Shown: positions 56,752-64,000 of the stretch, piece after piece
How the letters are laid out: every line of letters starts with the position of its first letter
Numbering within the stretch: position 1 is the stretch's first letter
Assembly: GCF_003231275.1 (NCBI RefSeq)
Contig: NZ_QKVL01000028.1
Coordinates: forward strand, 21,219 to 85,218
Direction: 5' to 3'
Origin: Pseudomonas huaxiensis
GTDB lineage: Bacteria > Pseudomonadota > Gammaproteobacteria > Pseudomonadales > Pseudomonadaceae
Length of the DNA stretch: 64,000 nt
The notes under the pieces: generated by a model
What the model saw: the letters and a program-made list of their open reading frames with translations, nothing else
Told to the model about the DNA's origin: nothing
Database searches by the model: none
Position numbers and translations under genes: made by a program

Positions 56752-58335
56752 TTGAGCGAACTTCTCAACCGCCGCCTGAGCCTGCTCGGCCAGGGCGACA
56801 ACCTCTCTCTGCTCAAGCAGTGCCTGCACGGCATCGAGCGTGAATGCCTGCGCGTGACAGAGGACGGTCGTCTGGCCCAGACGCCGCACCCCGAGGCCCT
56901 GGGCGCCGCCCTGACCCACGAACAGATCACCACCGATTACTCCGAGTCGCTGCTGGAGTTCATCACGCCAGCGCTGGCCGACCCCGCGAAGACCCTCGAA
57001 AGCCTGGAAAACATCCATCGCTTCGCCTACAGCAAGCTCGGCAACGAGTACCTGTGGAGTCCGTCGATGCCGTGCCCGCTGCCGGCCGAGGAAGACATCC
57101 CGATCGCCTGGTACGGCACCTCCAACATCGGTCAGCTCAAGTACGTCTACCGCAAGGGTCTGGCCCTGCGCTACGGCCGCACCATGCAGTGCATCGCCGG
57201 TATCCATTACAACTTCTCGCTGCCGGAAAAACTCTGGCCGTTGCTGCGCGAAGCCGAAGGCCACGAGGGCGACGACCGCGAGTTCCAGTCGTCGGCCTAC
57301 ATCGCCCTGATCCGCAATTTCCGTCGCTATAGCTGGCTGCTGATGTACCTGTTCGGTGCGTCGCCGGCGCTGGACGCCGGTTTCCTGCGCGGTCGCCCGC
57401 ATCAACTGGAAGCCTTCGACGCCGACACCCTGTACCTGCCCTGGGCCACCAGCCTGCGCATGAGCGACCTGGGTTACCAGAGCAACGCCCAGGCCGGCCT
57501 GACCCCGTGCTACAACGATCTGAACAGCTACACCGACAGCCTGCGCCGCGCCGTGGCCACGCCGTATCCGCCGTATGTCGAGGTCGGCACGCACCAGGAT
57601 GGCGAGTGGGTGCAGCTCAACACCAACATCCTGCAGATCGAAAACGAGTACTACTCCAACATTCGCCCCAAGCGCGTGACCTACACCGGCGAACGGCCGA
57701 TCCAGGCGCTGATGTCCCGGGGTATCCAGTACATCGAAGTGCGCTGCCTGGACATCAACCCGTTCCTGCCGACCGGCGTCGAACTGCCGCAAGCGCGTTT
57801 CCTCGATGCGTTCCTGCTGTTCTGCGCGCTGGAAGAAAGCCCGCTGCTGGGCAACGGCGAGTGCGGCCAGTGCACCGACAACTTCCTCAATGTGGTCAAG
57901 CAGGGCCGCCGCCCTGGCCTGGAACTGCAACGCGACGGCCAGCCGGTCACGCTGAAGGTGTGGGCCAGCGAGTTGCTGGAACGCATCGCGCCATTGGCCG
58001 AACTGCTTGATCGTGCCCATGGCGGCGACGAGCACGCCCGTGCCCTGCACGTACAGGCCGCCAAGGTTGACGATCCGTCGCTGACCCCGTCGGCGCAGGT
58101 GCTGTCGAGCATGACCGAACACCAGGAAAGCTTCGCCCGCTTCTCCCTGCGCCAGAGCCAGCTCCATGCCGAGTTCCTGCGCAGCGAGCCGCTGCCGGCA
58201 GACGAGCAGGCGCGTTTTGAAGCGCTGGCGCGCAAGTCGCTGGAAGAACAGGCCGAGCTGGAGAAACAGGAAGTCGGCGACTTCGACCTGTTTGTCGGCG
58301 CCTACCAGGCCAGCATCCTGGCGATCAGCAACTGA
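56752..58335 (+). CDS. gshA: Glutamate-cysteine ligase
   Basis: A 527-aa enzyme for the first step of glutathione synthesis (ATP-dependent joining of glutamate and cysteine). The N-terminal block LHGIERECLRV and TTDYSESLLEFITP, and PSMPCPLP and YGTSNIGQLKYVYRKGL further on, match the proteobacterial GshA family. I start at the TTG at 56752 (SELLNRRLSLLG) with AAGGA seven bases upstream, which matches the length and N-terminus I recall for Pseudomonas GshA; a GTG at 56737 would add five residues. Confidence 0.95.
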   Translation: MSELLNRRLSLLGQGDNLSLLKQCLHGIERECLRVTEDGRLAQTPHPEALGAALTHEQITTDYSESLLEFITPALADPAKTLESLENIHRFAYSKLGNEYLWSPSMPCPLPAEEDIPIAWYGTSNIGQLKYVYRKGLALRYGRTMQCIAGIHYNFSLPEKLWPLLREAEGHEGDDREFQSSAYIALIRNFRRYSWLLMYLFGASPALDAGFLRGRPHQLEAFDADTLYLPWATSLRMSDLGYQSNAQAGLTPCYNDLNSYTDSLRRAVATPYPPYVEVGTHQDGEWVQLNTNILQIENEYYSNIRPKRVTYTGERPIQALMSRGIQYIEVRCLDINPFLPTGVELPQARFLDAFLLFCALEESPLLGNGECGQCTDNFLNVVKQGRRPGLELQRDGQPVTLKVWASELLERIAPLAELLDRAHGGDEHARALHVQAAKVDDPSLTPSAQVLSSMTEHQESFARFSLRQSQLHAEFLRSEPLPADEQARFEALARKSLEEQAELEKQEVGDFDLFVGAYQASILAISN

Positions 58336-58336
58336 T

Positions 58337-58963
58337 ATGAGTCGCGGTACCACACCTCGCAAACCCCGCGCCCGCAGCCAGGCGCGGATCGACTCGATCC
58401 TCGACGCGGCCCGCACCCTGCTGGCCAGCGAAGGTGTGGGCAGCCTGTCGATTTACAGCGTGGCGGAGCGGGCGCAGATCCCGCCTTCGTCCGTGTATCA
58501 CTTCTTCGCCAGCGTCCCGGCGCTGCTCGAAGCCCTTACTGCAGACGTACACAGCGCCTTCCGCGCCTGCCTGCAAGCGCCCATCGACCCACAGACCCTG
58601 CACAGTTGGCGGGACCTCTCGCGGCTGGTGGAAATGCGCATGCTGGAGATCTACCACCAGGACGCCGCAGCGCGGCAGTTGATCCTGGCCCAGCATGGTT
58701 TGAGCGAAGTGACCCAGGCGGACCGTCAGCACGATATCGAGCTGGGTGACCTGATGCACAAGTTGTTCGAGCAGCATTTCCGTTTACCGGAGCTGCCGCG
58801 TGACGTGGACGTATTCGCCCTGGCGATGGAACTGGGGGATCGGGTGTATGCCCGGTCGATGCAGTTGCACGGGCAGATCACGCCGCGGATGGCGGAGGAA
58901 GGGATGCGGGTGTTCGAGGCGTATCTGGGGCTTTATCTGCCGCCGTTTTTGCCTAAGCGTTAG
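58337..58963 (+). CDS. TetR-family transcriptional regulator
   Basis: A 208-aa regulator with an N-terminal TetR helix-turn-helix (about 15-60, ARIDSILDAARTLLASEGVG, SVAERAQIPPSSVYHFFAS) and a helical ligand domain. It begins one base after the gshA stop, with no intervening terminator, so both may be cotranscribed. The ligand and targets are unknown. The ATG at 58337 is chosen since longer readings lie within gshA. A REP pair follows it. Confidence 0.9.
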   Translation: MSRGTTPRKPRARSQARIDSILDAARTLLASEGVGSLSIYSVAERAQIPPSSVYHFFASVPALLEALTADVHSAFRACLQAPIDPQTLHSWRDLSRLVEMRMLEIYHQDAAARQLILAQHGLSEVTQADRQHDIELGDLMHKLFEQHFRLPELPRDVDVFALAMELGDRVYARSMQLHGQITPRMAEEGMRVFEAYLGLYLPPFLPKR

Positions 58964-58967
58964 GCAA

Positions 58968-59035
58968 TCGCGAGCAAGCTCGCTCCTACAGGGGATCGGT
59001 GTTCCCAGTCTCTGTAGGAGCGAGCTCGCTCGCGA
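58968..59035. repeat. REP doublet between the TetR gene and ssuF
   Basis: Two 24-base units (58968-58991 and 59012-59035) are near-perfect inverted copies, TCGCGAGCAAGCTCGCTCCTAC and its reverse complement with one change, 20 bases apart. It is the simple REPIN-like form of the core also found in copies A and B. It lies between convergent transcription units and may help end both. Confidence 0.88.
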
Positions 59036-59048
59036 AATGCCACACAAA

Positions 59049-59264
59049 TCACAGCTTGGCGATGGACACCTCGGTGGATTTCACAAAGGCAATCACTTCG
59101 CTGCCAATGGTCAGTTCCAGTTCTTTTACCGAACGGGTGGTGATCACCGAAGTGACGATGCCCGAGGCGGTCTGTACGTCGATTTCCGACAGGACCGGAC
59201 CTTCCAGGATTTCTTTTACGGTGCCCTTGAACTGGTTACGCACGTTGATCGCTTTGATAGTCAT
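59049..59264 (-). CDS. ssuF: TOBE-domain molybdopterin-binding-like protein SsuF
   Basis: A 71-aa single TOBE/Mop domain (MTIKAINVRNQFKGTVKEIL, ending VKSTEVSIAKL). In P. putida the last gene of ssuEADCBF is of this kind and was reported to be needed for sulfonate use, although its exact task is unclear. It lies 28 bases after ssuB. Alternatively it could be a general molybdate buffer. Confidence 0.9.
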   Translation of the reverse strand: MTIKAINVRNQFKGTVKEILEGPVLSEIDVQTASGIVTSVITTRSVKELELTIGSEVIAFVKSTEVSIAKL

Positions 59265-59292
59265 CTGCTTGCTTCCTTTGTAGGTTCTGAGG

Positions 59293-60105
59293 TCAATGAG
59301 CCCAGCGCAGTTGCGTAGGCAAGGGTGCTACGGGTTCGGGCTCGGGCGGGGTGCCCGGGACCGAAAGAACACGGTTCAACACTTCGGTTTCCAGCGCGGC
59401 CAGGCGGTGCGATCCACGCGCCCGCGGCCGTGGCAGATCCACCAGCAGGTCGAGGCCGATTTCACCGTCCTCGATCAGGATCACCCGGTCAGCGACCGCT
59501 ACCGCTTCGGCAACGTCGTGGGTGACCAGCAGCACGGTGAAGCCATGCTTGCGCCAGAGGTCTTCGATCAGTTGCTGCATTTCGATCCGGGTCAGGGCAT
59601 CCAGCGCCCCTAGCGGTTCGTCCAGCAGCAGCAGGCGTGGCTGGTGGATCAGGGCGCGGGCCAGGGCCACACGCTGTTTCTGTCCACCGGACAGCGCGGC
59701 CGGCCATTCATTGGCGCGGTCGGCCAGGCCGACGGCCTCCAGTGCCTTGCGGGCCTGTTCCTGCCAATTGCCTTGCAGGCCCAGGCCAACGTTGTCGATC
59801 ACGCGCTTCCAGGGCAGCAGGCGCGCTTCCTGGAACATCAGTCGGGTGTCTTCGCGGGCATCGGCCAGCGGCGCGGTGCCCGCCAGCAGTTGTCCGGCGG
59901 AGGGCTGGTCGAGACCGGCCAGCAGGCGCAGCAGGGTGCTCTTGCCGCAGCCGCTGCGGCCTACGATGGCAACGAATTGACCGGCCGGAATGTGCAGGTC
60001 GATGTCACGCAGGACCTTGCGCTGTCCGAAGGTTTTCTCGACGTTGCGTACGGCCAGCGGAATACCGCGCAGCAGCCGTGGCGGTTGCTCCTTGAGAATG
60101 GTCAT
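59293..60105 (-). CDS. ssuB: Aliphatic sulfonate ABC transporter ATP-binding protein
   Basis: A 270-aa ATPase with Walker A GRSGCGKST, signature LSGGQKQRVALARAL and Walker B LLLLDEPLGALD. It drives import of alkanesulfonates with SsuC and SsuA. Overlaps ssuC by four bases (ATGA). The tail after about residue 230 is Pro-rich and probably variable. Confidence 0.95.
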   Translation of the reverse strand: MTILKEQPPRLLRGIPLAVRNVEKTFGQRKVLRDIDLHIPAGQFVAIVGRSGCGKSTLLRLLAGLDQPSAGQLLAGTAPLADAREDTRLMFQEARLLPWKRVIDNVGLGLQGNWQEQARKALEAVGLADRANEWPAALSGGQKQRVALARALIHQPRLLLLDEPLGALDALTRIEMQQLIEDLWRKHGFTVLLVTHDVAEAVAVADRVILIEDGEIGLDLLVDLPRPRARGSHRLAALETEVLNRVLSVPGTPPEPEPVAPLPTQLRWAH

Positions 60106-60899
60106 GCGCCGTCTCCCTTGCTCGGTTGATAGGCCGGGTGCCAGCGCAACCAGACGCGCTCCAGGCCACGGGCAGCGAGGTCGGCGAGTTTGCCGAGTAC
60201 CGCGTAGAGAACGATGGCCAGGACCACCACATCGGTTTGCAGGAATTCACGGGCATTCATTGCCAGGTAGCCGATGCCGGCGTTGGCCGAAATGGTCTCG
60301 GCCACGATCAGGGTCAGCCACATGAAGCCCAGGGCAAAGCGCACACCCACCAGGATCGATGGCAGCGCACCCGGCAGAATCACCTGACGGAACAGCGAGA
60401 AACCACTGAGGCCGTAGCTGCGGGCCATTTCCACCAGCGCCGGATCGACGTTGCGAATGCCGTGATAAGTGTTCAGGTAGATCGGGAACAGGGTGCCGAG
60501 GGCCACCAGGAAAATCTTCGCCGACTCATCGATGCCGAACCACAGGATCACCAGGGGAATCAGCGCCAGGTGCGGCACGTTGCGGATCATCTGCACCGAG
60601 CTGTCGAGCAGGCGCTCGCCCCAACGCGACAGGCCAGTGATGAAGCCCAGCGCCAGGCCAATGCTGCCGCCGATGACGAAGCCCAGGCCGGCACGCCAGC
60701 CGCTGATCGCCAGGTGGGTCCAGATCTCGCCGCTGCGCACCAGTTCGACACCGGCGGTGATCACCGCGCTTGGTGCCGGCAGGATGCGCGTCGACAGCCA
60801 ACCGGCGCTGACCGCCAGTTGCCAGATCGCCAGCAGCGCGATCGGCAAGGCCCAGGGGGCCAGGCGCTGCGTCCACGGGGTGGAAGAAGAACGACTCAT
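60102..60899 (-). CDS. ssuC: Aliphatic sulfonate ABC transporter permease
   Basis: A 265-aa inner-membrane permease with about six hydrophobic segments (WALPIALLAIWQLAVSAGW, FVIGGSIGLALGFITG and others). The EAA-loop region is EMARSYGLSGFSLFRQVILPGALPS (two stretches). I start at the ATG at 60899 (MSRSSSTPW); a longer reading upstream runs into ssuD. It overlaps ssuB and lies 10 bases after ssuD. Confidence 0.95.
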   Translation of the reverse strand: MSRSSSTPWTQRLAPWALPIALLAIWQLAVSAGWLSTRILPAPSAVITAGVELVRSGEIWTHLAISGWRAGLGFVIGGSIGLALGFITGLSRWGERLLDSSVQMIRNVPHLALIPLVILWFGIDESAKIFLVALGTLFPIYLNTYHGIRNVDPALVEMARSYGLSGFSLFRQVILPGALPSILVGVRFALGFMWLTLIVAETISANAGIGYLAMNAREFLQTDVVVLAIVLYAVLGKLADLAARGLERVWLRWHPAYQPSKGDGA

Positions 60900-60909
60900 G
60901 CTGCGATCC

Positions 60910-62058
60910 TCAACGCTGTGCCGCGGCTTTGGGCAGGATGTCGTTGGCGACCATCTCGCCGAACGGGCTGACGAAGCCCCGCTCTTGCGGCAGCGACGGG
61001 CGCTCGATATCCAGGTGCGGGAACAGCAGTTCGGCAACGCGGTACGACTCTTCCAGATGCGGGTAGCCAGAGAAGATGAAGGTGTCGATGCCCAGGTCAG
61101 CGTATTCCTTGACCCGTGCCGCCACGGTCGGACCGTCGCCGACCAGCGCGGTACCAGCACCGCCACGCACCAGGCCGACGCCGGCCCACAGGTTCGGGCT
61201 GACTTCGAGGTTGTCGCGGTTGCCGCCATGCAGCGCGGCCATGCGTTGCTGGCCTACGGAGTCGAAACGCGCCAGGGAGGCCTGGGCACGGGTGATGGTG
61301 TCGTCGTCCAGGTGCGAGATCAGGCGCTCGGCGGCTTTCCATGCCTCATCGTTGGTTTCCCGCACGATCACATGCAAACGGATGCCGAAGCGCACGGTGC
61401 GGCCCAGTTTGGCGGCCTTGGCGCGGACTTCCGCGATCTTCTCGGCGACTGCGGCGGGCGGCTCGCCCCAGGTCAGGTACAGCTCGACCTGTTCGGCGGC
61501 GAGATCCTGGGCAGCCTCGGACGAACCGCCGAAATACAGCGGCGGACGCGGTTGTTGAACCGGTGGGTAGAGCAGCTTGGCGCCTTTGACCTGGATGTGC
61601 TTGCCGTCGTAATCGACCGTCTCGCCTTCCAGCACCCGACGCCAGATTCGGGTGAACTCCACGGAGGCCTGATAACGCTCTTCATGGCTGAGGAACAGGC
61701 CGTCGCCGGACAGTTCTTCAGGGTCGCCACCGGTCACCAGGTTGAACAGCGCACGCCCGCCGGACAGCCGGTCGAGGGTCGCTGCCTGACGCGCCGCCAC
61801 GGTTGGCGAAATGATCCCCGGGCGCAGGGCCACAAGGAATTTCAGCCGTTGAGTCACCGGGATCAGCGATGCTGCCACCAGCCAGGAGTCCTCGCAGGAG
61901 CGCCCGGTGGGGATCAGCACGCCGCCGAAGCCCAGGCGATCTGCTGCCTGTGCGACCTGCTGCAGATAACCGTGATCAACGGCGCGAGCGCCTTCGGCGG
62001 TGCCAAGGTAATGGCCGTCGCCATGGGTCGGTAGAAACCAGAAAACGTTGAGGCTCAT
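60910..62058 (-). CDS. ssuD: FMNH2-dependent alkanesulfonate monooxygenase
   Basis: A 382-aa bacterial-luciferase-like enzyme that uses reduced FMN and oxygen to release sulfite from alkanesulfonates. MSLNVFWFLPTHGDGHYLG, PTGRSCEDSWLVAASL and the active-site region with NLVTGGDPEELSGDG are diagnostic. It receives FMNH2 from SsuE. Located between ssuA and ssuC in the ssuEADCBF order. Confidence 0.97.
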   Translation of the reverse strand: MSLNVFWFLPTHGDGHYLGTAEGARAVDHGYLQQVAQAADRLGFGGVLIPTGRSCEDSWLVAASLIPVTQRLKFLVALRPGIISPTVAARQAATLDRLSGGRALFNLVTGGDPEELSGDGLFLSHEERYQASVEFTRIWRRVLEGETVDYDGKHIQVKGAKLLYPPVQQPRPPLYFGGSSEAAQDLAAEQVELYLTWGEPPAAVAEKIAEVRAKAAKLGRTVRFGIRLHVIVRETNDEAWKAAERLISHLDDDTITRAQASLARFDSVGQQRMAALHGGNRDNLEVSPNLWAGVGLVRGGAGTALVGDGPTVAARVKEYADLGIDTFIFSGYPHLEESYRVAELLFPHLDIERPSLPQERGFVSPFGEMVANDILPKAAAQR

Positions 62059-62116
62059 TGGAGTTGTCTCCTAAGGGTGGCTCAGACCGGGGCGGCGCCC
62101 CGGCGCGGGCAAAACG

Positions 62117-63082
62117 TCAAGGCGCCGTGGCGACCTTGGCCGGTGGCGTCCAGATCACGTCCTTGATGCTCAGCGGCTTTGGAATCAGCTTGAGGGTCTT
62201 GAAGGTGTCGGCGATCTTCTGCTGCGCGGCGACCACTTCCGGGGTGATGAAGTGCGCACCGTAGCCCTGGCGCTTGACCGAGGTCAGGGTGATGTCGGCC
62301 GGCAGGCCGAGCAGCGGCGCGACCTGATCGGTCACTTCCTGCGGGTTGGCCTTGGACCACTCGCCAACGGCACGAACCTCGTCAACCAGCGCGCTGATCA
62401 CTTCAGGATGCTGTTGTGCGTAAGGCTTGGTCGCGAGGTAGAACTGGTGGTTGTCGACGATGCCTTTGCCGTCACGCAGGGTGCGGGCTTGAAGTTGCTG
62501 TTCGGCGGCAGCCTGGTACGGGTCCCAGATGACCCAGGCATCGACACTGCCACGCTCGAAAGCGGCACGGGCGTCGGCGGGCGGCAGGAATACCGGCTGG
62601 ATATCGGTGTATTGCAGGCCGGCGTCTTCCAGAGCGCGGACCAGCAGGTAATGCACGTTGGAGCCTTTGTTCAGCGCGACTTTCTTGCCTTTGAGGTCCT
62701 TGACCGACTGGATGGTCGAACCCTTCGGCACCAGGATCGCTTCGCTGTGCGGGGCTGGCGGCTCGTAGGCGACGTAGAGCAGGTCGGCGCCGGCGGCCTG
62801 GGCGAACACGGGCGGGGTTTCGCCGGTCACGCCGAAGTCGATCGAACCGACGTTGAGGCCTTCCAGCAGCTGCGGGCCGCCGGGGAATTCAGTCCATTGC
62901 ACCTGCACGCCCTGGGCAGCGAGACGCTTCTCCAGCGTGCCCTTGGCCTTGAGCAGCACCAGGGTGCCGTATTTCTGATAACCGATACGCAGGGTTTCGG
63001 CTTGAGCTTGAGTAATGGCGCCGAAGGACACAGCCGCAGCAAACAGAGCGACCAGGCCACGACGCAAAATGACAGTGCGCAT
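62117..63082 (-). CDS. ssuA: Sulfonate ABC transporter substrate-binding protein
   Basis: A 321-aa periplasmic protein with a signal peptide (MRTVILRRGLVALFAAAVSF, cleavage near AQA-ET at about residue 28). The SsuA-type core IGYQKYGTLVLLKAKGTLE, FPGGPQLLEGLNVG and GVTGETPPVFAQAAG is intact. It binds alkanesulfonates and delivers them to SsuBC. It lies 98 bases after ssuE, enough space for a second promoter or a processing site. Confidence 0.95.
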   Translation of the reverse strand: MRTVILRRGLVALFAAAVSFGAITQAQAETLRIGYQKYGTLVLLKAKGTLEKRLAAQGVQVQWTEFPGGPQLLEGLNVGSIDFGVTGETPPVFAQAAGADLLYVAYEPPAPHSEAILVPKGSTIQSVKDLKGKKVALNKGSNVHYLLVRALEDAGLQYTDIQPVFLPPADARAAFERGSVDAWVIWDPYQAAAEQQLQARTLRDGKGIVDNHQFYLATKPYAQQHPEVISALVDEVRAVGEWSKANPQEVTDQVAPLLGLPADITLTSVKRQGYGAHFITPEVVAAQQKIADTFKTLKLIPKPLSIKDVIWTPPAKVATAP

Positions 63083-63180
63083 TGCGCTCTCCTATTTGCG
63101 GTTGGGTTGTTGGCTGCACCTGCTTGCCTCGTTATCGGGCGAGTAAGGTGGGGGTAATGCGATGAAACCGGTGTCGCGGC

Positions 63181-63774
63181 TCAGATACTCCAGCGGGCGC
63201 TGAGCAGGCGTTCGTTCAGGACGCCAGGAGCCACTGGCCGTGGCCGACGGGCCAGGGCGCTATGAAACGTGTCGAGCGATTCGTGCAGGCGCTGCTCCAG
63301 GGCAGGCGCCAGGTGGGCCGGGCTGTTGCCCTGGCCGTAGGCGATCTGGCTGTCGTCGGCGAAGATCCCTTGCAGGGTCTCCTGCGCCTTGAGGGCCGAG
63401 AGCACCGGCTTGAGTGCGTAGTCCACCGCCAGCATGTGGGCGATGCTGCCACCGGTGGCGATCGGCAGGACCACCTTGTGGTGCAGGGCGCGTTCGGGCA
63501 GCAGGTCGAGCAGGGTTTTCAGTGCGCCGGAATAAGACGCCTTGTAGACCGGGGTAGCGACGATCAGGCCGTCAGCCTGTTCCACCAACTGCTGGAAGTG
63601 CTGCACGTGCGGGCTGTCGAAGCGAGCGTGAAGCAGGTCCTCGGCCGGGAAGTCCCGTACCTGGAACGTCACCACTTCCACACCCTGGCCTTGCAGCCAG
63701 TCCCGGGAGCGATCGAGCAGCACACCGGAACGTGACCGCAGGCTGGGGCTACCACCAATAGAAACGACCAACAT
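63181..63774 (-). CDS. ssuE: NADPH-dependent FMN reductase
   Basis: A 197-aa flavodoxin-fold reductase that supplies FMNH2 to SsuD. LIVATPVYKASYSGALKTL is the family's FMN-binding stretch and PIATGGSIAHMLAVDYALKP is near the end. It is the first gene of the ssu operon, so the promoter must lie in the 226 bases up to the window edge. Confidence 0.95.
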   Translation of the reverse strand: MLVVSIGGSPSLRSRSGVLLDRSRDWLQGQGVEVVTFQVRDFPAEDLLHARFDSPHVQHFQQLVEQADGLIVATPVYKASYSGALKTLLDLLPERALHHKVVLPIATGGSIAHMLAVDYALKPVLSALKAQETLQGIFADDSQIAYGQGNSPAHLAPALEQRLHESLDTFHSALARRPRPVAPGVLNERLLSARWSI

Positions 63775-64000
63775 GGAAAGCGCTTCCTTAGAACTGTTCT
63801 GAAGGGCCGCGAGTTAGTGTGCTCGCTGGAATGGAGTGACCTTAACAGGTGGGTATATATATCGATAAATCATATTTTTTCATTTGTTTATGTGATTTGG
63901 AGATATGGGCTTTATGCCAGACCGCGGATTGTCACTGCTGTACCTGTGCAAACTCTATCGTTCTGAATAAGGAACGCTAAAGCCGGTTTTCACTATCTAC
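63775..64000 (-). promoter_or_regulatory. Upstream control region of ssuE
   Basis: This stretch is AT-rich (63850-63900) in an otherwise GC-rich window, with an ATATATATCGATAAAT run near 63856. CGTTC-TGAATAAG-GAACG (63959-63976) is an inverted repeat that could serve a LysR-type regulator; the ssu operons of pseudomonads are activated under sulfate starvation. No consensus sigma-70 pair is clear. Confidence 0.5.

Overview
The window is chromosomal DNA from a Pseudomonas, most likely of the P. fluorescens group. It is GC-rich. The gene order rml - dctBD - cysQ - nudE - yrfG - LysM - LysR - fdhD - fdhF ... pckA - hslO - hslR - rimK - envZ/ompR - tex - gshA matches what I recall of the PAO1 region around rmlB to gshA. 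The dispersed palindrome TAGGAGCGAGC(T)TGCTCGCGA is a typical fluorescens-type REP. I found no tRNA, rRNA, CRISPR array, phage or transposase. The left third is accessory-like and the right two thirds are mostly core genes.

Region 1 (1-5.5 kb, minus strand) is a tightly overlapping four-gene operon: MoxR-type AAA+ ATPase, a bpX5-like small protein, a vWA-like/beta-propeller protein and a membrane-anchored bpX6-like/propeller protein cut by the left edge. It fits the computationally predicted MoxR-vWA-beta-propeller ternary systems, thought to be NTP-dependent conflict or quality-control devices with little experimental work. It is the best candidate here for a poorly described system.

Region 2 (5.7-21.6 kb) starts with a hexapeptide acetyltransferase. 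An amine operon follows (APC permease, FAD amine oxidase, SnoaL-like protein, outer-membrane barrel), divergent from a FeaR-like AraC regulator. Next come a HicAB toxin-antitoxin pair, an OprD porin with a possible attenuated leader, a Fur-box-preceded catecholate TonB receptor, agmatine deiminase, and a 966-aa fusion of an aminoglycoside-phosphotransferase-type kinase to a class-III aminotransferase-type phospholyase. Amine and polyamine uptake and breakdown is the common theme.

Region 3 (21.8-35.7 kb) holds dTDP-L-rhamnose synthesis (rmlBACD), the dicarboxylate two-component system dctBD, a thioesterase, cysQ-nudE, yrfG, a LysM/BON protein, a LysR regulator, and fdhD with an FdhF/YdeP-type molybdoenzyme.

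Region 4 (35.7-46.7 kb) is bounded by two related long inverted-repeat elements built around REP palindromes. Between them lie a glycine-zipper protein and a complete chemosensory operon (MCP - CheY - STAS protein - CheA - MCP - CheW - CheR - CheB) followed by a NarL-type response regulator and a thioesterase.

Region 5 (46.7-59 kb) is core: pckA, hslO, hslR, rimB-rimK (ribosomal S6 modification), envZ-ompR (amgS-amgR of P. aeruginosa), tex, a PaaI-like thioesterase, gshA and a TetR regulator. Region 6 (59-64 kb, minus strand) is the sulfonate-utilisation operon ssuEADCBF with its upstream control region at the right edge.
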